Source: Saprospiraceae bacterium
GTDB taxonomy: Bacteria; Bacteroidota; Bacteroidia; Chitinophagales; Saprospiraceae
Direction of reading: 5' to 3'
Length of the DNA: 38,267 nucleotides
Assembly: GCA_020630955.1 (NCBI GenBank)
Contig: JAHDIE010000035.1
Span: 1 to 38,267 of the forward strand
Shown: one piece after another, positions 8,129 to 17,344 of the stretch
Numbering within the stretch: the first letter of the stretch is position 1
Layout: each line of letters starts with the position of its first letter
Made by a program: the position numbers and the translations under genes
Notes under the pieces: model-generated
Seen by the model: only the letters and a program-made list of their open reading frames with translations
Told to the model about the DNA's origin: nothing
The model's database searches: none

Positions 8129-8768
8129 GAGAGTAATTATTTCGTTTCTCATTTTTGTAAGTTTAAAAGGTTTTTCACAAGTAGAAAGTGAAAAGCCTTT
8201 TCGTGCAAAACATTATGTGTACCACAATTCAGGAGCAATCCTTAATTTGCCATCGGGATTTCAATTGGGATATGAGAGGCGGATTGCTCCGAAATTATAT
8301 TTTGATATTGAAGGAGGCGTGCTTTTGTTTAATGAAAATATTAGAATCCTTGATTTTAATGCGACTGACAAGAAGGGAGTACGTTTTCAGACAGGTGGTA
8401 AAGTATTTTTAACGGATTATTTTTTTATAGGTCCCCAATTTTTATTCAAAAGAGTTTCATTGAATGAACTTGAGTGGGTGTGGAGATTTAATAATGCTTT
8501 TAGGCAAAGGTTTGATATTCACAAAATACGGAAGACCTTCGCTGCTGCAACTGAGGTTGGTTGGCATTTTCCATTTGAGGAAAGTCCAATTTCGTTGGAG
8601 CTTTGTTATGCATTGGGAGTACAACGGTATATGGTGGAGTTTAGAGAATTACCTGATGATGTTGAATTTATATTTAATCAAGGAATTAGGACCCCCGGTG
8701 TTTCTACCTTGCCCTTTTTTAATTTCAGAATTAAATTGAAGTACGATCTAGAATATAAATGGAATTGA
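8121..8768 (+). CDS. Outer-membrane beta-barrel protein
   Basis: I start this at GTG 8121 (215 residues), which gives a clean signal peptide (MTKRVIISFLIFVSLKGFSQ). A TTG at 8112 is the alternative, and the far-upstream ATG at 8043 would lie inside the previous gene and put 26 extra residues before the signal. The mature part has alternating beta-strand patterns (FQLGYERRIAPKLYFDIEGG, FFIGPQFLFKRV) and ends in an aromatic-rich strand, as in small eight- to ten-strand barrels. The eight-base overlap and non-ATG start indicate translational coupling to the LVIVD lipoprotein, which may dock on the barrel. Confidence 0.7.
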   Translation: MTKRVIISFLIFVSLKGFSQVESEKPFRAKHYVYHNSGAILNLPSGFQLGYERRIAPKLYFDIEGGVLLFNENIRILDFNATDKKGVRFQTGGKVFLTDYFFIGPQFLFKRVSLNELEWVWRFNNAFRQRFDIHKIRKTFAAATEVGWHFPFEESPISLELCYALGVQRYMVEFRELPDDVEFIFNQGIRTPGVSTLPFFNFRIKLKYDLEYKWN

Positions 8769-8853
8769 ATGATGCGCTAATAATAGTATTTTTCAAATGG
8801 GTGAATATTTTGAATCGATCTTGAAATACAATTAACAAGTTTTATTGTTGCAG

Positions 8854-8876
8854 AATCTATTTTCAGATTTTTTTTT
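8854..8876 (+). terminator. Weak intrinsic terminator candidate
   Basis: AATCT (8854-8858) pairs with AGATT (8865-8869) across a six-base loop, followed by a long T run. The stem is short and AT-rich, so it is only a possible end of the LVIVD/barrel transcript. Confidence 0.3.
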
Positions 8877-8931
8877 GCCAATTTATTAAGAATGATTTTC
8901 TAATTGGTTTACTTTGAGTAAAAATAAAATT

Positions 8932-9462
8932 ATGCAAAAGTTACTTTCTGTGTTAATTGGACTTTTATTCATAAGTCAAGCAATTGGGCAAAGCGACAAA
9001 AATACCAATAGTATATACCTTGGATATCCAGCTGCAATTTTTGATGCACCTGATTTTGGTATTTATCTTGCTTATGATAAAGAATGGGTGAAAAGAGATA
9101 GAATCTCTCTAGAGGCAAGTGCAGCATATTCGTATTTAAAATTTGATAGAGACTCTAATAATTTCGCTCATGATGGCGGTAGCACCAATACTATAATTTT
9201 AGTCGGAGGACCAAGATTATATTTCAATAAGTCTGACAAAAGTACTCGTGTATTTATCAATCTGCTGGTTGGGCCTGGATTGGTGATGGATAGCGAATAT
9301 CGGAATGATGGAGTTTCTGCGGAGGAGTACCTAAGCGAACAAACTATGTTTAGGCTTGGCTTTTCAAGTGGTGCTTATATTCAGATTAAAAATAAATTTA
9401 TTTTTGGGTTGGCATTGGAAACATATGGTGCTATGGTATATAAACTGGGATATAGATTTTAA
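8932..9462 (+). CDS. Small outer-membrane beta-barrel protein
   Basis: The start is the ATG at 8932 (176 residues), giving MQKLLSVLIG and a signal peptide ending QAIGQ; a TTG 18 bases upstream is open but unneeded. The mature protein has alternating strands such as FGIYLAYDKEWV, SLEASAAYSYLKF, GPRLYFN and FINLLVGPGLVM, and ends YKLGYRF with a terminal Phe, a common signal for barrel insertion. No enzyme or transport family is recognised. It is 163 bases after the previous barrel gene with a possible weak terminator between them. Confidence 0.65.
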   Translation: MQKLLSVLIGLLFISQAIGQSDKNTNSIYLGYPAAIFDAPDFGIYLAYDKEWVKRDRISLEASAAYSYLKFDRDSNNFAHDGGSTNTIILVGGPRLYFNKSDKSTRVFINLLVGPGLVMDSEYRNDGVSAEEYLSEQTMFRLGFSSGAYIQIKNKFIFGLALETYGAMVYKLGYRF

Positions 9463-9748
9463 TAGATCAAGACCATTGGGAATTTAATATCTATCCTCTG
9501 GGCACTCTATTCCGCATTTGCTAGATTAATTACATATCAGTATTTAGCAATAAATTACGATTGGTATAATGTATAAGTAATTAAATTATAATTATTTAGA
9601 ACATATTTTTATTTCATTTTAAAATAAGTCCTAGTATTTGACCTCACAATTCTGTTGTCTTTTTCATTTTGATCTTAAGTTTATTCAATAAGATTTCACC
9701 CCACTTTACATTGGAATTCTCTATAGAGTGGAAATGAGATCATTTTGA
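9463..9748. other. Intergenic region with no clear feature
   Basis: AT-rich sequence upstream of the relic at 9749. I see no ORF with coding character, no strong hairpin and no exact TAnnTTTG promoter box. Confidence 0.5.
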
Positions 9749-10037
9749 TTAATTCCAAAAGAAATTAAACTTCTAAAAATTACGGTTTTAGGCTTGGTCT
9801 GTGTTTTGACCCTAGCCAATTCACTTTCAGCTCAGATATTGGATCTTGAAGTTACAGATCAGGGTGTTTTATTACCCAGACTTACAACTAGAGGAAGCCA
9901 AAAAGTATTTGAAGGATTCTAAATTTACAATTTCAGAAGTGTCCTACAAAATTGGCTTCCGTGATCCTAGCTATTTTGCATGCATGTTCCAGAAAGAATT
10001 TGGGAAATCTCCAAGAGATTATAGAGGATCTCAATAA
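9749..10037 (+). pseudogene. Chimeric relic: secreted-protein start joined to AraC C-terminus
   Basis: Two gene pieces meet out of frame. From 9749 one frame, with no ATG, reads a signal-like KLLKITVLGLVCVLTLANS, then LSAQ and DLEVTDQGVLLPRLTT, the phrase found early in many secreted Bacteroidota proteins (usually VGIGTxxPxxxLDVxSTDxGFLxPRLTT); it stops at 9920-9922. Around 9885-9891 a second frame takes over and reads LEEAKKYLKDSKFTISEVSY, then GFRDPSYFACMFQKEFGKSP and DYR, the second helix-turn-helix of an AraC regulator, ending at 10037. Neither piece has its own start or full domain. A deletion or recombination joining two genes is the simplest reading. Confidence 0.65.
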
Positions 10038-10072
10038 ATCCACACACTGGAATACTTTATTGATGTTTTAAA

Positions 10073-10531
10073 TTAATTTATGGAAATGAAGATATCTACT
10101 TCTGCGTCCTGAGGATTCATTGCTTTACTTCCGTAAATTTCGAAGTCAGCAGAATAAGCTCTGTCTATATTGGAATTCCATATTTCATTCCAAGTGTTGG
10201 CCACTGCACCTTTGGTAAGATCTCCTTTGCAGATGAATTTTTGATAGATACCTGAGTCAAAGGATTGGGTAACAAATCCTTCTGGTATTTCTGCGATAGA
10301 CTCAACTTTGCATCCCAGAATTGTATCATAAGGTTTGGTATGATCTCCTTGGTAGTTGGTGTAAATACAATATATTTCTTGAGAAATTTTGTTTGGAATT
10401 TTCTCTATTAGGTTTTGTCTTATAAATTTTTCCCATAGTGCCCCAATATCTTTTGCTGCTTGACCATTAAGGTTGGAAGTCCTTGCTGAAATTCCAATAA
10501 TTTGAAAACTTTCGATTTTTTGATTTTGCAT
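10073..10531 (-). CDS. GyrI-like / AraC effector-binding domain protein
   Basis: A 152-residue cytoplasmic protein from the ATG at 10531 (MQNQKIESFQIIGISARTS). A longer frame is open to 10627 but would place the promoter and operator inside the gene, so it is rejected. The pattern FQIIGISARTSN, then DIGALWEKF, IYCIYTNYQGD, a GCKVESIAEIPEGF strand and a final DAEVDIFISIN, matches stand-alone effector-binding (GyrI-like/Rob C-terminal, Cass2-type) proteins that bind small cationic or amphipathic ligands. No DNA-binding domain is present. It converges on the AraC fragment at 9888-10037, but the two are not one gene. Confidence 0.8.
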   Translation of the reverse strand: MQNQKIESFQIIGISARTSNLNGQAAKDIGALWEKFIRQNLIEKIPNKISQEIYCIYTNYQGDHTKPYDTILGCKVESIAEIPEGFVTQSFDSGIYQKFICKGDLTKGAVANTWNEIWNSNIDRAYSADFEIYGSKAMNPQDAEVDIFISIN

Positions 10532-10549
10532 AAATATTTTTTGTTTTCT

Positions 10550-10557
10550 CAAATGTA
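10550..10557 (-). promoter_or_regulatory. -7 promoter box (TACATTTG) for the GyrI-like gene
   Basis: The minus strand reads TACATTTG, an exact match to the Bacteroidota -7 consensus TAnnTTTG, ending 18 bases before the ATG at 10531. A start a few bases downstream of it gives a very short leader. No good -33 TTTG is seen at the usual spacing, since that area is taken by the inverted repeat. Confidence 0.55.
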
Positions 10558-10566
10558 AGAGCGTAT

Positions 10567-10586
10567 TGTGACAAGGGTTTGTCACA
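10567..10586. promoter_or_regulatory. Inverted-repeat operator TGTGACA-N6-TGTCACA
   Basis: A perfect 7-bp inverted repeat, TGTGACA at 10567-10573 and TGTCACA at 10580-10586, lies 9 bases upstream of the -7 box, across the -33 region. A dimeric regulator bound there would block RNA polymerase or, less likely, recruit it. The half-site resembles those of Crp/Fnr-family proteins (TGTGA...TCACA), but which regulator binds is not shown by the sequence. Confidence 0.5.
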
Positions 10587-10764
10587 GTAAATTGACTTTT
10601 ATCAACTTTTTTATTCTTGAATTTCATCTATTTAATAGACCTAAAGTGGGCTTTTGTAGAGTAATAGCGTGAAATGAAGAAATAATTTTCACCAACTGCA
10701 ACCAATCTAAATTAAGCTGCACCTATTAGGTATAGATATTATTCAAACCTTTTAAATTTTAAAT

Positions 10765-13089
10765 GTGAAAAAGTTTGTCCTATGCTGCCTTTGGTTGGCA
10801 GGTTACCTACAATTATATGCTCAATCGTCTGAATATACCATATCAGGTACTATCTATGATGCAACAAGTGGAGAAACATTGATTGGTGCCAATGTACTTA
10901 TAGAAGAACTGTCCACTGGTGCAGTATCCAATGCCTATGGTTTTTATTCGATAACCATCCCTGAAGGAGAATATACCTTAAAGATTAGTTACGTTGGCTT
11001 TTCTGATTTGGCTAACAAGCTTACTCTTTCGGAAAATGTAAAAATGGATATAGAATTGGAAGAAGAGGGCACAAAATTAACAGATGTTGTCATTACGGCT
11101 GAGAAGAGGAATAAAAATATAGAAAGTATTGAAATGAGTAAGGAGAAAATATCTATCGCAAAAATCAAAAGTATTCCTGCTGTTTTTGGGGAGGTGGATA
11201 TAATAAAAGCCATTCAACTATTGCCAGGAGTTTCTGCAACAGGAGAAGGACAATCAGGATTTAATGTCCGGGGAGGATCTGTCGATCAGAATCTGATTCT
11301 TTTAGATGAAGCAACTGTTTATAATGCAGCTCATTTCTTAGGTTTCTTTTCTGTTTTTAATCCAGATGTGGTTAAAAATGTTGAGATTTATAAAGGAGGC
11401 ATTCCCGCTGAATATGGGGGAAGATTAAGTTCGGTTTTAGACGTTAGAATGAATGAAGGAAATAAAAAACGATTTGCTGTGACAGGAGGTATAGGTACAA
11501 TTTCTTCAAGATTAACGGTTGAGGGTCCAATTAAGAAAAACGAAAGTTCATTTATTGTAGCGGGAAGGAGAACTTATGCTGATCAATTTCTGCGGTTTGC
11601 AAAGGATACGTCTATTAGAAGTAATAAGGTGTTTTTCTACGATCTAAATGCAAAAGTAAATTATAAGATTGGTGAAAAGGACAGAATTTTTCTTTCTGGA
11701 TATTTTGGTGATGATGTATTTGAGGCTGGGGGAGCAAGAATCCAATGGGGAAATGCTACAGGCACGGCACGTTGGAATCATATTTATAATGAAAGACTAT
11801 TTTCAAATTTCACTTTTATCTATAGTGATTATAATTATAGTCTTGGATCAACTGAGGAAAGCTTAGGATTTCGATGGGATTCTAATATCAAAGATATTTC
11901 CGGTAAGGTAGATTTTAATTATTTTGTAAATGCAAACAACTCTTTGAAGTTTGGTGCTCAACTAACTGATCATGAATTTGAGCCAGGAATTATTAAGAGC
12001 GTTGGCGAAAGTATTTTTGGAGGATTGGATTTAGACAATAAAGCTGCCTTGGAAGGCGCTCTGTATCTTAGCAATGAGCAAAAAGTTACGCCAAAGTTAA
12101 CTGCTTTATATGGTCTGAGATATTCGATATTTGCGAATACTGGTGGATCAAATGTGTATTCTTACGATGAAAATTATCAGGTGCAGGATACTAGTTTTTA
12201 CAATAAGGGGGAAATATATAATTTTTATGGAAATTTTGAACCGAGGATTGGTTTGAGATTTAAGCTAAGAGAAAACAGTTCCATCAAGGCTAGTTATAAT
12301 CGAATGGCACAATATGTCCATTTAGCATCTAATGGAATTTCGAGTTCACCTTTGGATATTTGGTTTCCCTCATCAACCAATGTGAAACCTCAGATAGCAG
12401 ATCAAGTTGCCATTGGATATTTTCATAATTTCCAAGATGATGCATATGAGACTTCTGTTGAAGTGTATTATAAAGACATTCAGAATGCTATAGATTTTAA
12501 AGATCATGCAGCTTTGTTGCTCAATCAGCATATTGAGGGGGAATTAAGATTTGGGGACGCTAGAGCATATGGCGCAGAGTTTTTGATAAAAAAGAATTCA
12601 GGCAAACTTACTGGTTGGGTTGGGTATACCTACTCAAAGAGTGAGAGAAAAATTCAAGAAATTAATCAAGGGCAATGGTACAATGCGACTTGGGACAAAA
12701 CACATGATGCGAGTGTTGTGCTTGCTTACGAACTAAATGATAGAATTAGTTTTTCGGCAAATTGGGTATATGCAACAGGCAGAGCTGTTACTTTTCCTAC
12801 TGGCAAGTATGAATACAATGGTTGGACAGTTCCTGTATATTCTAATCGAAATGCTGAAAGAATGCCAGCCTATCACAGAGGAGACTTTGGCTTTACATTG
12901 AAAAATAAGAAGAAAACAGATCGTAAATTTTTCTGGGATATGAATGTTTCGGTCTATAATGTTTACAATCGAAAAAATGCTTATTCGATCAATTTTAGAG
13001 ATGACCCAGAGAATCCCAATCAGCAGATCGCAGAGAAGACCTATATTTTTCCAATTCTTCCATCAGTGACATGGAATTTTAAATTTTAA
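10765..13089 (+). CDS. TonB-dependent outer-membrane receptor
   Basis: A 774-residue receptor with a GTG start (the ATG two bases upstream is out of frame and followed at once by TGA). A signal peptide ends LYAQ. A CarboxypepD_reg-like domain spans about 24-110 (ISGTIYDATSGETLIGANV), the TonB plug about 125-240 (LLPGVSATGEGQSGFNVRGG, then EIYKGGIPAEYGGRLSSVLD), and the 22-strand barrel fills the rest, ending VTWNFKF with a terminal Phe. It imports an unknown ligand using TonB energy. The DUF4249 lipoprotein gene starts 3 bases after its stop, a pairing repeated widely in Bacteroidota. Confidence 0.9.
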   Translation: MKKFVLCCLWLAGYLQLYAQSSEYTISGTIYDATSGETLIGANVLIEELSTGAVSNAYGFYSITIPEGEYTLKISYVGFSDLANKLTLSENVKMDIELEEEGTKLTDVVITAEKRNKNIESIEMSKEKISIAKIKSIPAVFGEVDIIKAIQLLPGVSATGEGQSGFNVRGGSVDQNLILLDEATVYNAAHFLGFFSVFNPDVVKNVEIYKGGIPAEYGGRLSSVLDVRMNEGNKKRFAVTGGIGTISSRLTVEGPIKKNESSFIVAGRRTYADQFLRFAKDTSIRSNKVFFYDLNAKVNYKIGEKDRIFLSGYFGDDVFEAGGARIQWGNATGTARWNHIYNERLFSNFTFIYSDYNYSLGSTEESLGFRWDSNIKDISGKVDFNYFVNANNSLKFGAQLTDHEFEPGIIKSVGESIFGGLDLDNKAALEGALYLSNEQKVTPKLTALYGLRYSIFANTGGSNVYSYDENYQVQDTSFYNKGEIYNFYGNFEPRIGLRFKLRENSSIKASYNRMAQYVHLASNGISSSPLDIWFPSSTNVKPQIADQVAIGYFHNFQDDAYETSVEVYYKDIQNAIDFKDHAALLLNQHIEGELRFGDARAYGAEFLIKKNSGKLTGWVGYTYSKSERKIQEINQGQWYNATWDKTHDASVVLAYELNDRISFSANWVYATGRAVTFPTGKYEYNGWTVPVYSNRNAERMPAYHRGDFGFTLKNKKKTDRKFFWDMNVSVYNVYNRKNAYSINFRDDPENPNQQIAEKTYIFPILPSVTWNFKF

Positions 13090-13092
13090 GAA

Positions 13093-13926
13093 ATGAAAAA
13101 AACAATATTTTATATACTTGCCTTAGTGATTTTTGTGAGCTCTTGTACAGAGCCTATTGAACTAGAATTAAATTCAGATGATAACGTTCGCCTTGTTGTG
13201 GATGCTTTTATAACTACTGATACTAAGGCTCATCTGGTAGATCTCAGTCTCACCAAGGATTACTTTGAGGACGGAATTCCTGCTAAGGCCGAGAATGCAA
13301 TTGTAACGATTTCCAACGGATCAAATGAGGTGATTCTAACAGAGCTAGAGCCTGGTAAATATTATACCCCTGAAAGTTATGCCGGAATTGAAAATGAAAA
13401 TTATACTTTAAACATTGAATACGAAGGTCAAAACTATATAGGATCCACTGTTCTTCTACAAGTGACTTCCTTGGATTCAATTAGGATTGAAGATTATGAG
13501 CCTGAAGTAATGCCCGGACAAGAAGAGGAAGTAGAATTTCCTGACAACTATGTTGTTATACCTTTTATCCAGGAGCCGCCATCAGAAGGAGATCATTATT
13601 TATTTAAATTACTCATTAATGGGGAATATGAAACTTCTCAGTTAACGGATTGGCTTTATACCAATGATGATGTGGTTAATGGGAATTATATTGCAGATGT
13701 AGATTTTTTCAGTTTTCATGCAGAGCCTGGAGATTCTATCACTTTCGAGATGTTTTCGATCACAAAGGAAGATTATCAATTCATTGATGCAATTTTGTTG
13801 GAGACAGCTTATCGAGGTGGCTTATTTGATGGCGCTCCTGCAAATGTTCCAAGTAATATTGGAGGGGGTGCAGTTGGTCAATTTATCATGTCTGATGTTG
13901 AAAGAATGACGGAAGTGGTTGAGTAG
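13093..13926 (+). CDS. DUF4249 family lipoprotein
   Basis: A 277-residue lipoprotein with acylated Cys18 (VSSC) followed by TEPIELEL. The next part, VRLVVDAFITTDTKAHLVDLS and AENAIVTISNG, with LEPGKYYTP, is the start of DUF4249, an immunoglobulin-like-plus-beta family nearly always encoded next to a TonB receptor. It is thought to sit on the receptor at the outer leaflet, in the role SusD plays for SusC, though this is inferred from genomic pairing. It is three bases from the receptor stop, so the pair is one operon. Its end, GGAVGQFIMSDVERMTEVVE, is normal for the family, so the gene looks whole. Confidence 0.85.
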   Translation: MKKTIFYILALVIFVSSCTEPIELELNSDDNVRLVVDAFITTDTKAHLVDLSLTKDYFEDGIPAKAENAIVTISNGSNEVILTELEPGKYYTPESYAGIENENYTLNIEYEGQNYIGSTVLLQVTSLDSIRIEDYEPEVMPGQEEEVEFPDNYVVIPFIQEPPSEGDHYLFKLLINGEYETSQLTDWLYTNDDVVNGNYIADVDFFSFHAEPGDSITFEMFSITKEDYQFIDAILLETAYRGGLFDGAPANVPSNIGGGAVGQFIMSDVERMTEVVE

Positions 13927-14064
13927 AAAATTAAGTGTTCCACAAATTTTAGATTTAAGTCTTGAGTAACAGATTAATGGTCTTTTGACCTGGATGTTGT
14001 TATTTTAGAAGATTATAATTTGGTTCAACAGTTAAAAAATCATATGTTGATAGCATAAATTATT

Positions 14065-17000
14065 ATGCCCATGTCAGCCAGCTTGTTGAGTCGTGAATTC
14101 TTATTTTTTCATTTTATTTTGTTTCCAATATTTTTATTTGCCCAAGAGATTGATGTTTCTGGTGTTGTAATGGATGCGGATCAAAATCCTTTACTGGGGG
14201 TAAATATTTTATTGGTTTCCGACGAGTCTATTGGTACAATTTCTGATCTTGATGGTAAATTTGTTATTTCGGTGCCATCTACCAGCACTTTAAGATTTAA
14301 ATACTTAGGGTACAAAAGTATAGATGTAAATGTTGCGGGACAGAGTTTTCTTAATATTGTTTTAGAAACCAATAGTGAACAGCTTGCAACTGTTGAGGTT
14401 ACAGCCTTAGGTATTAAGAGACAGAAACGAACCATTGGGTATTCTACTGAGAGTTTTGATGGAGCGCAGATAGAAAGATCAAATGCGTCAAATATTATTA
14501 GCGCTTTAAGTGGGAAATCAGCTGGCGTACAGATTGCTACACCAAATGGTGTTGATGGTGGTACGGCAAGGATTACCATACGTGGTAATAACAACTTGGG
14601 TTCAAACAATCAGCCACTTATTGTAATAGATGGTGTGCCGATTGAAAATAGCCCTGGAATGACCAATGTAGGCAGAGGTGTTGATTGGGGCTCAGCTATC
14701 AATAATGTAAACCCTGCCGATATTGAAAGTATGAATATCTTGAAGGGGCCTACTGCTTCAGCTTTGTATGGAAGCAGAGGATCGAATGGAGTGATTTTGA
14801 TCACCACAAAAAGAGGTAGAACTCAAAAAGGCATCGGAGTAAGTTATAATTTACAACATAAGGTCATACAGCCTTTTCGTTTTAGAGATGTTCAAAATGT
14901 GTACGGAGTAGGAGCACCATCTACATTTTTGGAACCAACATTTCCTCTCAATGCCGATGGAATGCCAAAGCATCCAACATCATTCTACCCAGATAATGGT
15001 CCATTGGGAGAGCCTACCAGCTCTAGTTTTGGATTTTATGGAACTGGGGTGTCTTGGGGTCCAAGAATGGAAGGTCAAATGATCGAATGGTGGGATGGAG
15101 AAATCAGACCTTTTGAAGCTCAGCCAGATAATTTAAAAGCTTACTTCAATGATGGAAGTACCACCACTCATAATCTTGCCTTTTCAGGTGGCGGAGAAAT
15201 GGGAACGATGCGCGTTTCTTTGAGTAGATCGGATCACAAAGCAATCATACCAAACAGTGAATATTTTCAAAATACTTTGAGTCTTGGATCTAATCTTGCC
15301 ATTTCTAAGAAATTAAATGCCGATATCTCAATTAACTATATAAATTATCATCGATTGAACAGTCCAACTTTAGGTGATGATCAAAACAATTCTTTTGCAA
15401 AGGGAGTACTATATAGTTTTCCTAGAAGTTACAAGGTGCTTGAAAAAGATATCAATATTCTCTCAGATGGAACAAAGAACGATTACAATGGAAGGTATCC
15501 ATTCTTATATTCTGGGCCAGATATTTGGTGGAACACATACAATAATAACACAACCCTCGATAGAAATAAATTAATCGGTTCCCTTGCATTAAATTACACG
15601 ATTACCGATTGGTTGAAATTTACCGGAAGGTTAGGCTTAGATTTTACTTTGAATCAATTTGAGACAAGAAATAACCCAATTGATCTTCAGGGTATTATTG
15701 GAGGATATTATTCTACTGAATTGGGAAGAGATATTGTCAATAATAATGACTTGTTACTTACAGCAAATAAGGAACAAATTTTTAACTCAAAAATAAACGT
15801 AGAAGCTTCTGTTGGTGTTAATCAGTGGGATCGTAGTCAATATGGTTTGAGATTAGGAACAGGACAATGGCAGAATCCTTGGTTGTTTGCTTTGGAGAAT
15901 TCTGATAGTAGGCAACTGGTTGTTCCAGCTGGGGGATTGGAGTATCGCTACAATAAGAAGATTAATTCTGCATTTGGGTTTTTGAATCTTTCTTATGATA
16001 ATTATGTATTCCTAGAATTGACGGGTAGGAACGATTGGACATCTTCTTTGCCTTTAGACAACAACAGTTATTTTTATCCATCTGCTTCAATAAGTTTTAT
16101 AGCCACGGAAGCATTTGATTGGAATAGTGGTTTTATGAATTTTTTAAAACTTAGGGCTGCATTTGCTCAGACAGCCAGCGATACTGACCCTTTTCAAATA
16201 GATAAAGTTTATGACATTGGAAGTTTTGGAGGTTTGCAAACGGCAAGTTCACAATCGATTATTCCTCCTATAGCTTTAAAACCTCAAAGAGCTTATTCCT
16301 ATGAAGTTGGAGCTAATATTGGACTTTGGGAGGAGCGTGTAAATTTGGATTTAAGTTATTACTATATCAACTCTTATGATCAAATTTTGGATGCGCCAAT
16401 TCCTCAATCTTCAGGTGCAGGAACAATAAGAATTAATACAGGTGCCTTGGAGAATCAAGGTGTCGAAGCAATTGCTGAAATTAATATTATTCAAAGGAAG
16501 GATTTCTTTTGGACTACAGGATTTAATGTAGCCAGGAATAGAAATAAAGTTTTGAGCCTAGGAGAAGATGGTGCAGAGCAATTAATTTTGGCGGACATCT
16601 GGGGACTAAATGGACCGGCGATTGCGGTTCGTGAAGGAGATGATTATGGTACCATAGTCGGTTATGATTTTATTTATCATGAGAATGGTCAGCCGATTGT
16701 AAATGATGCAGGCACTCATTATTTATTTACAGAAAATCGTCTGCCAGTTGGAAATTCTTCACCTGACTTTATTGGTGGTTGGACTACATCTCTATTTTTT
16801 AAGGGTTTAAGTTTTAATGCTTTGATTGATACCAAGTGGGGAGGTGATATATATTCAGGATCTTATGTTACGGGATTACAAAATGGACAAAGCCCTGAAA
16901 CTTTAATTGAAAGACAGGGAGGGGGATTGCCATTTACTGATCCTGATGGAAATGTCAGAAATGTTGGAATCATACTTCCTGGGGTGCATGCTGATGGAAG

Positions 17001-17340
17001 TCCAAATACTGAGGTGGTGCATTATTTGTTTAAGTATATTCCCAACAGTGGTGGTTGGGGACGTTGGCCAACACGTCCAGGCATCGTAGAAAATACGTAT
17101 GTAAAAATTCGCGAATTGTCATTGAGTTATGAAGTTAAACCGGTGTTTTTAGACAGAATTAAAGTGTTTCAGGAATTGACATTGTCCTTGGTTGGTAGGG
17201 ATCTTGGCTATCTGTATACAACTTTGCCCGATAGAATTAATCCAGAAGGAATAAATGGAAGTGGAAATGCTCAAGGAATTGAGTGGGCTGCATTTCCAGG
17301 AATACGATCATTTGGATTTAGTATTAATGCAAGATTTTAG
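14065..17340 (+). CDS. SusC/RagA-family TonB-linked outer-membrane protein
   Basis: A 1091-residue protein: signal peptide ending LFAQ (about residue 27), CarboxypepD_reg-like domain (VSGVVMDADQNPLLGVNILL, to about 110), then VTALGIKRQKRTIGYS and the plug with ITIRGNNNLGSNNQPLIVID and GVPIENSPG, the SusC signature. A large barrel follows and ends SFGFSINARF with a terminal Phe. It forms the TonB-driven channel of a SusCD pair that takes up oligosaccharides or peptides. The ATG at 14065 is used; an ATG two codons on is equally possible. SusD follows after four bases. Confidence 0.95.
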   Translation: MPMSASLLSREFLFFHFILFPIFLFAQEIDVSGVVMDADQNPLLGVNILLVSDESIGTISDLDGKFVISVPSTSTLRFKYLGYKSIDVNVAGQSFLNIVLETNSEQLATVEVTALGIKRQKRTIGYSTESFDGAQIERSNASNIISALSGKSAGVQIATPNGVDGGTARITIRGNNNLGSNNQPLIVIDGVPIENSPGMTNVGRGVDWGSAINNVNPADIESMNILKGPTASALYGSRGSNGVILITTKRGRTQKGIGVSYNLQHKVIQPFRFRDVQNVYGVGAPSTFLEPTFPLNADGMPKHPTSFYPDNGPLGEPTSSSFGFYGTGVSWGPRMEGQMIEWWDGEIRPFEAQPDNLKAYFNDGSTTTHNLAFSGGGEMGTMRVSLSRSDHKAIIPNSEYFQNTLSLGSNLAISKKLNADISINYINYHRLNSPTLGDDQNNSFAKGVLYSFPRSYKVLEKDINILSDGTKNDYNGRYPFLYSGPDIWWNTYNNNTTLDRNKLIGSLALNYTITDWLKFTGRLGLDFTLNQFETRNNPIDLQGIIGGYYSTELGRDIVNNNDLLLTANKEQIFNSKINVEASVGVNQWDRSQYGLRLGTGQWQNPWLFALENSDSRQLVVPAGGLEYRYNKKINSAFGFLNLSYDNYVFLELTGRNDWTSSLPLDNNSYFYPSASISFIATEAFDWNSGFMNFLKLRAAFAQTASDTDPFQIDKVYDIGSFGGLQTASSQSIIPPIALKPQRAYSYEVGANIGLWEERVNLDLSYYYINSYDQILDAPIPQSSGAGTIRINTGALENQGVEAIAEINIIQRKDFFWTTGFNVARNRNKVLSLGEDGAEQLILADIWGLNGPAIAVREGDDYGTIVGYDFIYHENGQPIVNDAGTHYLFTENRLPVGNSSPDFIGGWTTSLFFKGLSFNALIDTKWGGDIYSGSYVTGLQNGQSPETLIERQGGGLPFTDPDGNVRNVGIILPGVHADGSPNTEVVHYLFKYIPNSGGWGRWPTRPGIVENTYVKIRELSLSYEVKPVFLDRIKVFQELTLSLVGRDLGYLYTTLPDRINPEGINGSGNAQGIEWAAFPGIRSFGFSINARF

Positions 17341-17344
17341 AAAG

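Noticed and set aside
10531-10627. Longer start of the GyrI-like gene at 10627
   Set aside because: It would place the TACATTTG promoter box and the operator inside the gene, and the extra 32 residues do not resemble the family.
13927-14064. GGTC-TTTT-GACC as a terminator after the DUF4249 gene
   Set aside because: The four-base stem is too small and has no T run, so no terminator is called there.
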